From Desulfonatronum lacustre DSM 10312 (lineage in GTDB: Bacteria > Desulfobacterota > Desulfovibrionia > Desulfovibrionales > Desulfonatronaceae), in contig NZ_KI912608.1 in NCBI RefSeq assembly GCF_000519265.1, positions 2,079,313 through 2,143,312 on the forward strand: a DNA stretch of 64,000 nucleotides, read 5' to 3'. Positions within the stretch are counted from its first letter, which is position 1, and each line of letters begins with the position of its first letter. This document shows, piece by piece, positions 6,362 through 13,691 of this stretch. Under the pieces are notes generated by a model. That model was not told the DNA's origin. It was given only the letters and a program-made list of their open reading frames with translations, and ran no database searches. The position numbers were made by a program, and so were the translations under genes.

Positions 6362-6826
6362 ATGTCTATCCGCCAGGAAGCCCTGCAATTTGCCTCCAAA
6401 GCCGACTTCCCCGGCTTTCTTTCAGTCTGCGACAAGGCCATTACGGAACACGTCAACGATCCTGACCAGCTTCTGGACATCGGAGCCTTGCTGCTGCACT
6501 TCGAGTTTCTGACCAAGGCCAGGCAGTGCTTTGAACAGGTACGCGCCATTGCTCCCAACATTCTGCGTCCGGCTGTGAATCTGGCCAATGTAGCCAGAGA
6601 AGCCGGGGATCATGCCCAGGCCGGTAGCCTGTACAAGGCCCTGCTCAGCGCTTTGCCGGACAACTCTGTAGTTCGGCGCAATGCGCTGGTCAGCCAGGAA
6701 TACGATCCGTCTGTTTCCGACAACCAACGGCTGCAATCCGCCAAACAGTGGGGAGAGTGGGCAATTGGGCGTGCCGGTATACTGATAGCTCAAGTCCGTG
6801 CTGCGATAAACTCCATAACCTGCTGA
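6362..6826 (+). pseudogene. N-terminal TPR part of an O-GlcNAc-transferase-like gene, truncated
   Basis: Residues 1-110 are TPR-like helices (KADFPGFLSVCDKAI, LTKARQCFEQVRAIAPN, AGDHAQAGSLYKALLSALPD). They are followed by VSQEYDPSVSDNQRLQSAKQ and WGEWA, the linker typical before the catalytic half of SPINDLY-like enzymes. After about base 6780 the homology ends and the remaining 15 codons are antisense to the end of cysC. The catalytic domain is missing. A C-terminal piece of the same family sits upstream at 3858-4092. Such enzymes add GlcNAc-like sugars to proteins, but this fragment alone cannot. Confidence 0.75.
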
Positions 6827-7386
6827 ACGCATTCATTTAAGGAACAATTGTCAGTTTCCAGAACCAAATCGGGGTTGTTCGGCTCCTCGTAGGGCGCGGA
6901 TATGCCCGTGTAGTTTTTGATCTTGCCCTGCCGGGCCAGCTTGTACAGTCCTTTGACGTCCCGCTCCTCGCACACTTTCAAGGGACACTGACGTAGACCT
7001 CGAAAAACCGTCCGCCGTCGATAAGCTGCTTGCATCGCTCCCGGTCGACGCGCAAGGGAGAAATGAACGCGGTCATGCAAATGATCCCGGCGTCCAAAAA
7101 AAGCTTGACCATCTCGGATGGTGCGCCGCAGATTCTCGGCCCGACCCTCGGGCGAGAAGCTCAAATCGCTGCACAAACCCTGACGGACATTATCCCCGTC
7201 AAAGACGTAAGTCAGCCTTTCCGCGGCGTGAAGCCGCTCCTCAACGGCGTGGGCAATGGTGGACTTGCCGGAGCCGGACAGGCCCGTGAACCAGAGGACC
7301 ATGCTTTTCTGCTTCAACAGGCGCTCGCGCCGTTCGCGGGTGATGCCGCCTCGGTAGGGGACGGTGTTCGGACAGGGTGTGTTCAT
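6790..7386 (-). pseudogene. cysC: Adenylyl-sulfate kinase with two compensating frameshifts
   Basis: APS kinase phosphorylates adenylyl sulfate to PAPS. The start MNTPCPNTVPYRGGITRERR and the P-loop GLSGSGKST (35-43) are normal, as are FDGDNVR and the end (ARQGKIKNYTGISAPYEEP). Residues 92-134 (bases 6985-7113) are in the wrong frame. The correct frame there reads MVKLFLDAGIICMTAFISP and FFEVYVSVP. A 2-base loss near 7112 and a 1-base loss near 6982 cancel each other, so no stop arises. The enzyme as written lacks its central core. A sequencing or assembly error is possible. The gene ends directly at the broken glycosyltransferase fragment. Confidence 0.85.
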
Positions 7387-7597
7387 AAAATGGCGCGAGG
7401 CGTGATGCGGGTTATGTGGGTGGCCGTGTGACACAGCGGCCGTCTCTTCCACGGACCAGGCCCAGGGAATCCGGCATGAACCTTCATCCGGTGGAACGTG
7501 CTCAGGTACTCGGTACGCGGAACGGGTGTCAAGGCGCTCAAATCGGCCTTGATCGTTGATCGGGAGCGTCCGTTCTGATTCAAGCCGTCCCATCCGC

Positions 7598-9472
7598 CTA
7601 CAACGGCCAGACCCAAAGCAACATAGGCAGCGTCACGGCGACGACCAGGATGTCCGTGGGCAGGCCCATGCGCCAGTAGTCCCCGAAGTGGAATCCGCCC
7701 GGTCCCAGGATCAACGTGTTGTTCTGGTGGCCGATGGGCGTCAGGAAGGCGCAGGACGCGCCGATGGCCACGGCCATCAAAAAGGAGTCCGGATTGACTC
7801 CCAGTTGGGACGCGGTGCTCAGGGCGATGGGGCACATCACCGCGGCGGTGGCCGCGTTGTTCATGAAGTCGGTGATGAGCATGGTTGCCACCAGGATCAC
7901 CGCCAAGCCGAGCACGGCGTGGCCCTGGGCCACCGTGTCCAGAAGAAACCGGGCGATCAGGTCCGCGGCTCCGGTGGACGCCATGGCCCCGGCCACAGGC
8001 AGCATGGCCCCCAACAGAACGATCACGGGCCAATCCACGGCCTGATAAACCGAACGCGGCGAGACCACGCGCAGGGCCATCATCGCCAGAACCCCGGCGG
8101 CAAAGGCCACCGCCACGGGCACCCCCCCCAGGGCCGTGGCGGACACCGCGCTGATCATGATCAGGGACGCCTTCACGGCCTGGCCTTTCGCCGGAACCCG
8201 CACGTCCCGCGGTGCCAGGGGCACGCAGCCGAACTCCGACGCAAAACCGGACAGAACTTCCGGTGCGCCCTGCAGCAACAGTACATCTCCGGCCTGGATC
8301 GGCGTTGAACGCAGCCGTTTGATGGACCGGTGCCCTTGCCGGGAAATGGCCAACAGATTGATGCCGAAGCGGGTGCGCAGTTCCAAATCCCTGGCCGAGC
8401 GGCCGATCAGGATCGCGCTGGGCATGGCCACCAGTTCCTGGACGATGATCTCGCTGGGCTTGGTTTTCCCTTCTTCTTGTTCGCCTTTTTTTCCGGACGC
8501 CCCCTTCTCCCGGTTCGGTTCGTCGGAAGAGTGGTCGTCCTGAGCGCCTTGCGCCGACTCCTGCTTTTGGCTTGGCGGAGGCGGCACGTTTTCTTCCAGC
8601 TTCAATCCCAGCCCGGACAGTACGGATGCCAGGGATTTGGGCTCGGCCTGAATCACCAGAATGTCCCCATTGCGCAAGATCCGTCCCGGATACGGCGCGG
8701 ACAGCCGGAATCCGCTCCGGACCAGCCCCACGATAACGGCATCGGCCTCGTCCAGGGATCGCTCCACGTCCCGCAGCTGTTTCCCGGCGGCCTTGCTGTC
8801 CTCGGTGATCCGCACTTCCGTGGTGTAGACCGCGGTATCGAAGTCGTCCGTGTCCGACTGCCTGCGTCCGGGAACCAGCCGCCATCCCACAAGGGAGATG
8901 AAGGTCAGGCCCGCGACGGTTACGGCAAGCCCCACCGGGGTGAAGTCGAACATGCCGAAGCCGCCCAACCCGGCCTCGGCCCGGAACCCGGAGACGATCA
9001 GGTTCGGCGGGGTGCCGATCAGGGTGATGGTCCCGCCCAGGATTGAGCCGAAGGCCAGAGGCATCAAGACCTTGCCCGGAGTCAGCCCCAGCTTGCCCGA
9101 CACCTTGACCGCCACCGGCATCAGCAAGGCCATGGCCCCGACATTGTTCATGAACCCGGAAAGCACGGCCCCGAGGCCGGTCAGGGAGGCGATGCTCCTG
9201 GTCCGCCCGGCGGAGGACGGCAGAACCCGTCGAGCCAGTTCGTCCACGGCCCCGGAAACCTGCAGGCCGTGACTGAGCACGAGAACGCAGACCACGGTGA
9301 TCACGGCCGGATGTCCGAATCCGGAGAACGCCTCGGCCCCGGGCACCAGTCCGGTGAAGACGCAGGCCAGCAATGCACCGGCGGCCACCATGTCGTGCCG
9401 CCATTTGCCCCAAATGAACATGCCCATGGCGGCCACGAGAACGGCGATGATCGTCAGTTGGTCCAGTGTCAT
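7598..9472 (-). CDS. SLC13/DASS family permease with two RCK_C (TrkA-C) domains
   Basis: The 624-residue membrane protein has the DASS fold: an N-terminal half with FGHPAVITVVCVLVLSHGL, GFMNNVGAMALLMPVA and IGTPPNLIVSGF, a soluble middle with two TrkA-C-like domains around residues 205-410 separated by a Lys/Glu-rich linker, and a C-terminal half with FMNNAATAAVMCPIA and IGHQNNTLILGPGG. The SNT-like motifs indicate anion or dicarboxylate transport; members with this architecture often carry sulfate or related oxyanions. ATG 9472 was chosen because the hydrophobic start MTLDQLTIIAVLVAAMGMF begins there. The neighbouring cysC supports sulfate, but this is inference. Confidence 0.88.
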   Translation of the reverse strand: MTLDQLTIIAVLVAAMGMFIWGKWRHDMVAAGALLACVFTGLVPGAEAFSGFGHPAVITVVCVLVLSHGLQVSGAVDELARRVLPSSAGRTRSIASLTGLGAVLSGFMNNVGAMALLMPVAVKVSGKLGLTPGKVLMPLAFGSILGGTITLIGTPPNLIVSGFRAEAGLGGFGMFDFTPVGLAVTVAGLTFISLVGWRLVPGRRQSDTDDFDTAVYTTEVRITEDSKAAGKQLRDVERSLDEADAVIVGLVRSGFRLSAPYPGRILRNGDILVIQAEPKSLASVLSGLGLKLEENVPPPPSQKQESAQGAQDDHSSDEPNREKGASGKKGEQEEGKTKPSEIIVQELVAMPSAILIGRSARDLELRTRFGINLLAISRQGHRSIKRLRSTPIQAGDVLLLQGAPEVLSGFASEFGCVPLAPRDVRVPAKGQAVKASLIMISAVSATALGGVPVAVAFAAGVLAMMALRVVSPRSVYQAVDWPVIVLLGAMLPVAGAMASTGAADLIARFLLDTVAQGHAVLGLAVILVATMLITDFMNNAATAAVMCPIALSTASQLGVNPDSFLMAVAIGASCAFLTPIGHQNNTLILGPGGFHFGDYWRMGLPTDILVVAVTLPMLLWVWPL

Positions 9473-9517
9473 GGCGTCCGGCTCGCTTTGTTGGCGACGA
9501 GATGGATGAGGGTCATG

Positions 9518-9564
9518 AAAAAAGCCCGACCCGCAGCGCGAAACGCGACGCATAAGGGTCGGGC
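9518..9564 (-). terminator. Intrinsic terminator between the DUF77 gene and the permease gene
   Basis: On the minus strand GCCCGACCC pairs with GGGTCGGGC, with an inner GCGTCGCG/CGCGCTGC stem, followed by TTTTTT. It terminates the gene that ends at 9618 and isolates the permease gene. Confidence 0.8.
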
Positions 9565-9617
9565 GATATGCCGGTAAAGCAAACCGGTGAAAAGGTCATG
9601 GGAAGACTGGAGCGGAG

Positions 9618-9938
9618 TCACGCTCCGGCAAGCCTGGCCTCCACGGAGCGCACCTTGGAACCAATGGCGTCCTCCCGGCCCCGCCGACAATCCAGGCGCA
9701 GATAAACCAGAATCCGGTCGCAGTCCGTCGCAAGATCCGCCTGGCAACGCCCCACCACGTCCATCACCTGATCCCAGCGGCCTTCGATCACCGTGCTCAT
9801 GGGGCCGAACGTAGAGGCCAATCCGCTTTGCCGGATAATGGCCACGGCCCGGGCCACGTAGGGCGCCAGACTGTCGCCCTTGTCCATGGGGAAAATGGAT
9901 AATTCGGCCAAAACGTTCATCGCGTCATGTTCGCCCAT
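9618..9938 (-). CDS. MTH1187/YkoF-type thiamine-binding family protein (DUF77)
   Basis: The 106-residue protein contains VLAELSIFPMDKGDSLAPYV, TFGPMSTVIEGRWDQVMDVV and a final helix (IGSKVRSVEARL), the pattern of the MTH1187/YqgV family. These small ferredoxin-like folds form tetramers and bind thiamine or related ligands. GGGAGG eight bases before ATG 9938 supports the start; an internal ATG at 9920 is an alternative. It is a single-gene unit closed by the terminator at 9518. Confidence 0.87.
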   Translation of the reverse strand: MGEHDAMNVLAELSIFPMDKGDSLAPYVARAVAIIRQSGLASTFGPMSTVIEGRWDQVMDVVGRCQADLATDCDRILVYLRLDCRRGREDAIGSKVRSVEARLAGA

Positions 9939-9981
9939 TCGCTCAGCCTCCCTACCAGTGTGTTAAAAAAGCCGGATTCCG

Positions 9982-10104
9982 CAGGCTGTTCAAAAACCCC
10001 GCTGGCAAGGCGCAAAAAAGTGAAAGGCCGAAGCGCATATATTCATACGTGAGGGTTTGAACTTTTTGCAGCAACGCAGCAAGCGGGGATTTTTCAACAG
10101 CTTG
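9982..10104. repeat. Long imperfect palindrome, MITE-like repeat
   Basis: The left end CAGGCTGTTCAAAAACCCC and the reverse complement of the right end (CAAGCTGTTGAAAAATCCCC) match, and pairing continues through GCTGGCAAGGCGCAAAAAAG against the GCAACGCAGC/TTTTTGC side. The whole 123 bases can fold as one long hairpin. It lies between two genes and encodes nothing. The form is that of a non-autonomous mobile element or dispersed palindrome; only one copy is in the window. Confidence 0.8.
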
Positions 10105-10818
10105 TTACCCCGCCTTTCCCGGAACAGCCACGCGCACGGACAGCCTCCCCTGGTTCAGGTCGGCGCTCCAGTCCCATCCCAAGGCGGAGGTCAGCTCTTG
10201 CAATTCCGGGACATGCCGGATTTCACCCGCCATGCCGCCGACTTCCTCGGTCTCCGGGGTCGTGGCCATCCGGACCGCCAAGCCTCCGCCGGGCAACGGC
10301 CCGAACCCCAAAGCCAACTTCAGGGCCAAGCCCGACGGTCCCCCGGCGTTGTCGTCCCTAAAGGCGGACAGCAAGGCCGTCAAAGGTTCTTCCAGACACC
10401 AGGTCAAGGCCAGGGGAACGGCTTGGATATGAGGGGGCGGGGGGTCAGTGGCGAGGGTCGCGGCGACGTTGTGCTTGAACAGCAGATCGCTCTGCCAGAA
10501 CTGAAGCAGCCAGGAACCGAAATGCGTGGGGTCGATGAGCTGTCGAGTCGGATTGACGTAGGCGTCCCGCCAGGAAAGGACGTCGAGCTGCGATTTCAAC
10601 TCCTGGGCCACGCGCTCCAGCCGCGTGCACTTCTCCAGCAGGTTCGGACGCAACGCGTCCAGCCCCTCCTTGGCCAGGGAGTTGCGAAGCAGTTCCGTTT
10701 GCATGGTCAGGGCGTGCACCGGGTTGTTCAGATTGTGCACGATCCCGTTGAGCATGTCTCCAGCCACGGCCCGGCAGCGCTCAGCGGCCAGTTCCAGCAA
10801 GGAGTCGGTCAGTTCCAT
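10105..10818 (-). CDS. Histidine-kinase-like protein with degenerate ATPase domain
   Basis: The 237-residue cytosolic protein has an H-box-like motif, HNLNNPVHALTMQTELLRNS with H28, as in HisKA dimerisation domains. A coiled segment follows (ECTR-like LEKCTRLERVAQELKSQL). The remainder has the length of an HATPase domain and a possible N-box region (PLALTWCLEEPLTALLSAF), but the canonical G1 (DxGxG) and G2 motifs are absent. It may be a phosphotransfer or scaffold protein rather than a true kinase. The start overlaps the end of the PilZ gene by ten bases, so the two are translationally coupled. Confidence 0.7.
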   Translation of the reverse strand: MELTDSLLELAAERCRAVAGDMLNGIVHNLNNPVHALTMQTELLRNSLAKEGLDALRPNLLEKCTRLERVAQELKSQLDVLSWRDAYVNPTRQLIDPTHFGSWLLQFWQSDLLFKHNVAATLATDPPPPHIQAVPLALTWCLEEPLTALLSAFRDDNAGGPSGLALKLALGFGPLPGGGLAVRMATTPETEEVGGMAGEIRHVPELQELTSALGWDWSADLNQGRLSVRVAVPGKAG

Positions 10819-11342
10819 TGTTTGCTCTCCCGGATACGCTCCCGTTGCTGTTGAAAGACGTACCGGACTATGGCCTCCCGATCCTGTTCGCGGATGGAGG
10901 TGAAGTCCACGGCCCAGGCCGAATTGCCGGCCCGGTCGTCCCGGCGATGAATTCGGCCCATGACCCCGACCGTCTGCAACGGGAACTGACTCAGGAAGAG
11001 CACCAGTTCCAATCGGTCGTCCAGGGCGAACTCCCGGTCCGCGGTGAAAATCAGCCCCGCGCCGCTGATTTCCACGATGTTCACGGCCACGGGGAACGTG
11101 CTTTCCAGGTGCTCCCGATTGGCCAGGCTGAGCAGCATGTCCAGCTTGGAATTGATGGTTTCCAGAAAATCCAGCAGGGCCTCCGGCATGTTCGCGCCCT
11201 TGGGCCGTAACGCCGCGCTCTGGGCTGCGTCGCAACCGAAGCATCCCTGGTAGACGGCGTTTTCTTCTCCCGGCGCGAGAAGACGCAGCCGCCCCGGAAA
11301 AAAGGCTTCCACCCTGGAATAGGTCCGCTTTTGCTCGCTCAT
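10809..11342 (-). CDS. PilZ domain protein
   Basis: The 177-residue protein begins MSEQKRTYSRVEAFFPGRLR, where R-x-x-x-R-type residues of a PilZ c-di-GMP site are expected. It continues with a helical segment and a barrel-like C-terminal half (AVNIVEISGAGLIFTADREF, LELVLFLSQFP, GVMGRIHRRDD). PilZ domains bind cyclic di-GMP and control motility or surface traits. Its ends overlap both neighbours (ten bases with the kinase-like gene, four with the NIL-ferredoxin gene), so the three genes form one operon. The RxxxR motif is imperfect, so ligand binding is uncertain. Confidence 0.75.
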   Translation of the reverse strand: MSEQKRTYSRVEAFFPGRLRLLAPGEENAVYQGCFGCDAAQSAALRPKGANMPEALLDFLETINSKLDMLLSLANREHLESTFPVAVNIVEISGAGLIFTADREFALDDRLELVLFLSQFPLQTVGVMGRIHRRDDRAGNSAWAVDFTSIREQDREAIVRYVFQQQRERIRESKQWN

Positions 11343-11788
11343 GCTCCCTCCGTGATCGCCTCCCAAATCCCGTTCTCGGTTTCCAGGACCATGGCCTTCA
11401 CCGGGCACAGGCTGGTGCACAGGCCGCAGGCCGAACATTTCTCCCGCAAAAACAGAACTTCCCGGCTGTTCAGGTCCACACGCAGGGCCTTGGTCGGGCA
11501 TAATGCCGTGCACAGGCCGCAGTGGACGCAGGAATCCTCAATACGGCGAATCTTCTGGGCCACCGGGGTGATGGCCACCCCGTGCTCCTTGAGATACCGC
11601 AGCCCCTCGCGACACTTCTTCCGATCCCCGATGATCTCCAAGGTCATCTGCCCTTCCTGCTTCGGAGAAATGCGGGCCTTAAGGATGTTGAAGGTCAAGT
11701 CGTAGACCCGGGCAAGATTGCAGACCACGGGCTGATTGGAGACGTCGGGAGGAAAGGTCAGGTAGATGGTTTCCTTGGTTTCGGACAT
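11339..11788 (-). CDS. NIL domain and 2[4Fe-4S] ferredoxin protein
   Basis: The first 80 residues form a NIL domain, the small ligand-binding domain found in methionine transporters, here with VVCNLARVYDLTFNILKARI. Two [4Fe-4S] motifs follow: CVHCGLCTALCP (87-98) and CSACGLCTSLCP (118-129). Such proteins are common in anaerobes and are thought to take part in sulfur amino-acid or homocysteine metabolism. It is the first gene of the operon with the PilZ and kinase-like genes. Nothing in the sequence explains why a ferredoxin heads a signalling operon. Confidence 0.88.
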   Translation of the reverse strand: MSETKETIYLTFPPDVSNQPVVCNLARVYDLTFNILKARISPKQEGQMTLEIIGDRKKCREGLRYLKEHGVAITPVAQKIRRIEDSCVHCGLCTALCPTKALRVDLNSREVLFLREKCSACGLCTSLCPVKAMVLETENGIWEAITEGA

Positions 11789-11893
11789 GTTTTTTTTGTG
11801 GTTGAAGGTTCAGGGTTTAAGGGGATTTCCCGGGGACAAATTGTTCTCTTGCGGTAACTACTCAGTACATTTTGTGTCCGCTCTTACTCCGGC

Positions 11894-11990
11894 AATCGGT
11901 ATCGGGGTCGGGGTCGGGGTCGAAACAGGAAGAATTAAGAACGCATCCCAGCGTTTTCGATCCCGATCCCGATTCCGATTCCGACCCCGG
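11894..11990. repeat. Inverted array of a 6-base TCG unit, copy 1
   Basis: The left arm (11894-11926) is a run of ATCGGT, ATCGGG and GTCGGG units. The right arm (11953-11990) is the inverted run of TCCCGA and TTCCGA units. The arms pair with G-T wobbles around a 26-base loop. The element fills the gap between two operons and encodes no supported protein. Three similar arrays lie at 53115, 57250 and 58530. Confidence 0.82.
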
Positions 11991-12028
11991 CTACAGAATT
12001 AGCCTCCTGCCTTCAGCCACCTGCCCCC

Positions 12029-12952
12029 CTACCGCCCCCGCTGTTCATCCAGCATACTCTTGGCCCGGGCGGCCTCGGGCTGATCCGGAAACCGGTTGAC
12101 CAGATCTTCCAAGACCAGCACTCCGGCCCTGTCCTTGCCCAGACGGAAAAAGGACGCCCCCTGCTTGAGCATGGCGGCCGTGTACTTGTTGCTCTCGGGA
12201 TGCTTGCTGATCACGTCCTGGTAGGCCAGCACGGCTTGGCCGTAATCTTCCATCTGGAAAAAGCTTTCCCCCTGCCAGAACAAGGCGTTGGACAGCAGAG
12301 GGTGCTGGGGAAAAGTCGTGGCGAATTCCTGCCACATCCGCTGGGCCTGGGCGTAGTTGCGGTCGTGAAAAGCCTGTAGGGCCAGATCGTACAAGGCCTG
12401 GGCCGGATCGTCCGCGGTGGAGGGGACCATTGGCGGCTGCGGGCGGCCCGGCATCACGGCGTCCGGATCAACCATGATCAACTGATCCGGCCCGTCCGGT
12501 AAGCCGGGCAAGTCCGGCTGCGTCGCGGCCGGCCCGTCCGGTCTCGGCCCCAGGTCCAGGGCCAACTGGCTGGCGATCATGGTCACGGAACGATCCAGGT
12601 AGGCCACCCGGCGGCCGAGGTCCGCGATATGCCCGCCTTCTCCAGGGCGATCCCCCTGGAGCATGCGTTGCAACTCCTCCATCTGGCCCTGCATGGTGGC
12701 GGTCTGGATGCGCAGGCTTTCGATTTCAGCCCACAGATTGGCCTGGGTGGCTCGCATTGGGGTGCTCACGCCTTCCATTTCCGTCAACAGCCTGGTCAGT
12801 TCCTGATCCAGGGCGGCCAACTGGCCCTGCAACCGGCGCTGCTGCTGCTCCTGATCCCAGACCCGGGCGGACAGGGTGTCCATCTCGCTCCGGGACGCCA
12901 TGCAGGACGCCGTGAGCAGGCTGATCAGCACGATAATCAAACGGTATTTCAT
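12029..12952 (-). CDS. CpoB/YbgF-like TPR lipoprotein
   Basis: The 307-residue protein has a lipoprotein signal peptide with lipobox LTASC (C17) and a coiled-coil stretch at about 25-100 (DQEQQQRRLQGQLAALDQEL). A Pro/Asp-rich linker leads to three TPR repeats from about residue 185 (ALYDLALQAFHDRNYAQAQ, NALFWQGESFFQMEDYGQAV, AMLKQGASFFRLGKDRAG). This is the layout of CpoB/YbgF, a periplasmic partner of the Tol-Pal system in envelope constriction. The usual tol/pal neighbours are absent. It overlaps the small membrane-protein gene by four bases. Confidence 0.85.
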   Translation of the reverse strand: MKYRLIIVLISLLTASCMASRSEMDTLSARVWDQEQQQRRLQGQLAALDQELTRLLTEMEGVSTPMRATQANLWAEIESLRIQTATMQGQMEELQRMLQGDRPGEGGHIADLGRRVAYLDRSVTMIASQLALDLGPRPDGPAATQPDLPGLPDGPDQLIMVDPDAVMPGRPQPPMVPSTADDPAQALYDLALQAFHDRNYAQAQRMWQEFATTFPQHPLLSNALFWQGESFFQMEDYGQAVLAYQDVISKHPESNKYTAAMLKQGASFFRLGKDRAGVLVLEDLVNRFPDQPEAARAKSMLDEQRGR

Positions 12953-13164
12953 TGTTCCCTCCGGGCTCGTTTACGGCCCCAGATCAAATAGACCAGCCCG
13001 CCCAGAACGGGCAGAAAAACGCTGGCCGCGATCCAGGCCATTTTTTCCTGGGGCGTGGCGAATTCCGAATGAAACGAATGCCAAATGGCCCATAGGTTGG
13101 GCAGAATGGGCAGGGTCAGAAGCCCCAGGATCAAGACAAGCTGCGATGTCGGCAGATCAAACAT
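12949..13164 (-). CDS. PLDc_N domain small membrane protein
   Basis: Two hydrophobic helices (LVLILGLLTLPILPNLWAIW and AASVFLPVLGGLVYLIWG) flank a short polar loop and end in RKRARREQ. This 71-residue size and pattern match the N-terminal membrane domain of phospholipase-D-like proteins as a stand-alone protein. ATG 13164 follows a GGAACC-poor leader, so the ribosome-binding site is weak. The gene sits between lspA and the YbgF-like gene and is probably read with them. No enzymatic residues are present. Confidence 0.75.
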   Translation of the reverse strand: MFDLPTSQLVLILGLLTLPILPNLWAIWHSFHSEFATPQEKMAWIAASVFLPVLGGLVYLIWGRKRARREQ

Positions 13165-13187
13165 GAGTGGTTCCTCAAATTTTCGGA

Positions 13188-13691
13188 TCAGTCGTCGTCC
13201 TTGGAGGCCAAGCCGTAACGGCGGGTGCGGTAAACCGAGACCAGGAGCAGGACCGAGCCGATGCTGATGGCGATATCCGCCACGTTGAACGCCGGCCAAT
13301 GGTACTGCCCGATGTAGAAGTCCAGAAAGTCGACCACTTCGCCCAGGCGGATTCGGTCGATCAGGTTCCCCATGGCTCCGCCCAGAATCAGGCCCAGGGC
13401 CGTGAACAAAACGGTATCCTCCCTGGGCACGGTGCGCAGCAGATGCAGGATCAGGACCACGGCCAGGGCGGTCACGCCCAGAAAGAAATACGGCCGCCAC
13501 GGGGCGTCCAGATCGCTCAGAAAGCCGAAGGCCGCGCCTTTGTTCAAAACGTGCACCAGATTGAAAAAGCCGGGAATCACGGTCTTGGAGGTCCACAAGG
13601 GCAACGACGCGGCCACCCAGAGCTTGGTGATCTGGTCCAGGACCAGCACCACCAGGGACAGGGTCAAAACGAGACGATACCGGGGCGCCAT
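13188..13691 (-). CDS. lspA: Lipoprotein signal peptidase (signal peptidase II)
   Basis: The 167-residue inner-membrane aspartyl protease cleaves signal peptides from prolipoproteins. Four membrane segments are visible, together with the family blocks DQITKLWV (19-26), LNKGAAFGF (49-57), GNLIDR (108-113) and FNVADIAIS (135-143). The probable catalytic pair is D121 and D139. The start codon overlaps the ileS stop (TAATG), so translation is coupled. ileS followed by lspA is a widely conserved pair. Confidence 0.95.
   Translation of the reverse strand: MAPRYRLVLTLSLVVLVLDQITKLWVAASLPLWTSKTVIPGFFNLVHVLNKGAAFGFLSDLDAPWRPYFFLGVTALAVVLILHLLRTVPREDTVLFTALGLILGGAMGNLIDRIRLGEVVDFLDFYIGQYHWPAFNVADIAISIGSVLLLVSVYRTRRYGLASKDDD

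Noticed and set aside
7383-9413. Long open frame of 676 codons in another frame of the permease gene
   Set aside because: Arg/Gly/Pro-rich translation typical of a frame shadow; the true gene has clear membrane segments and family motifs.
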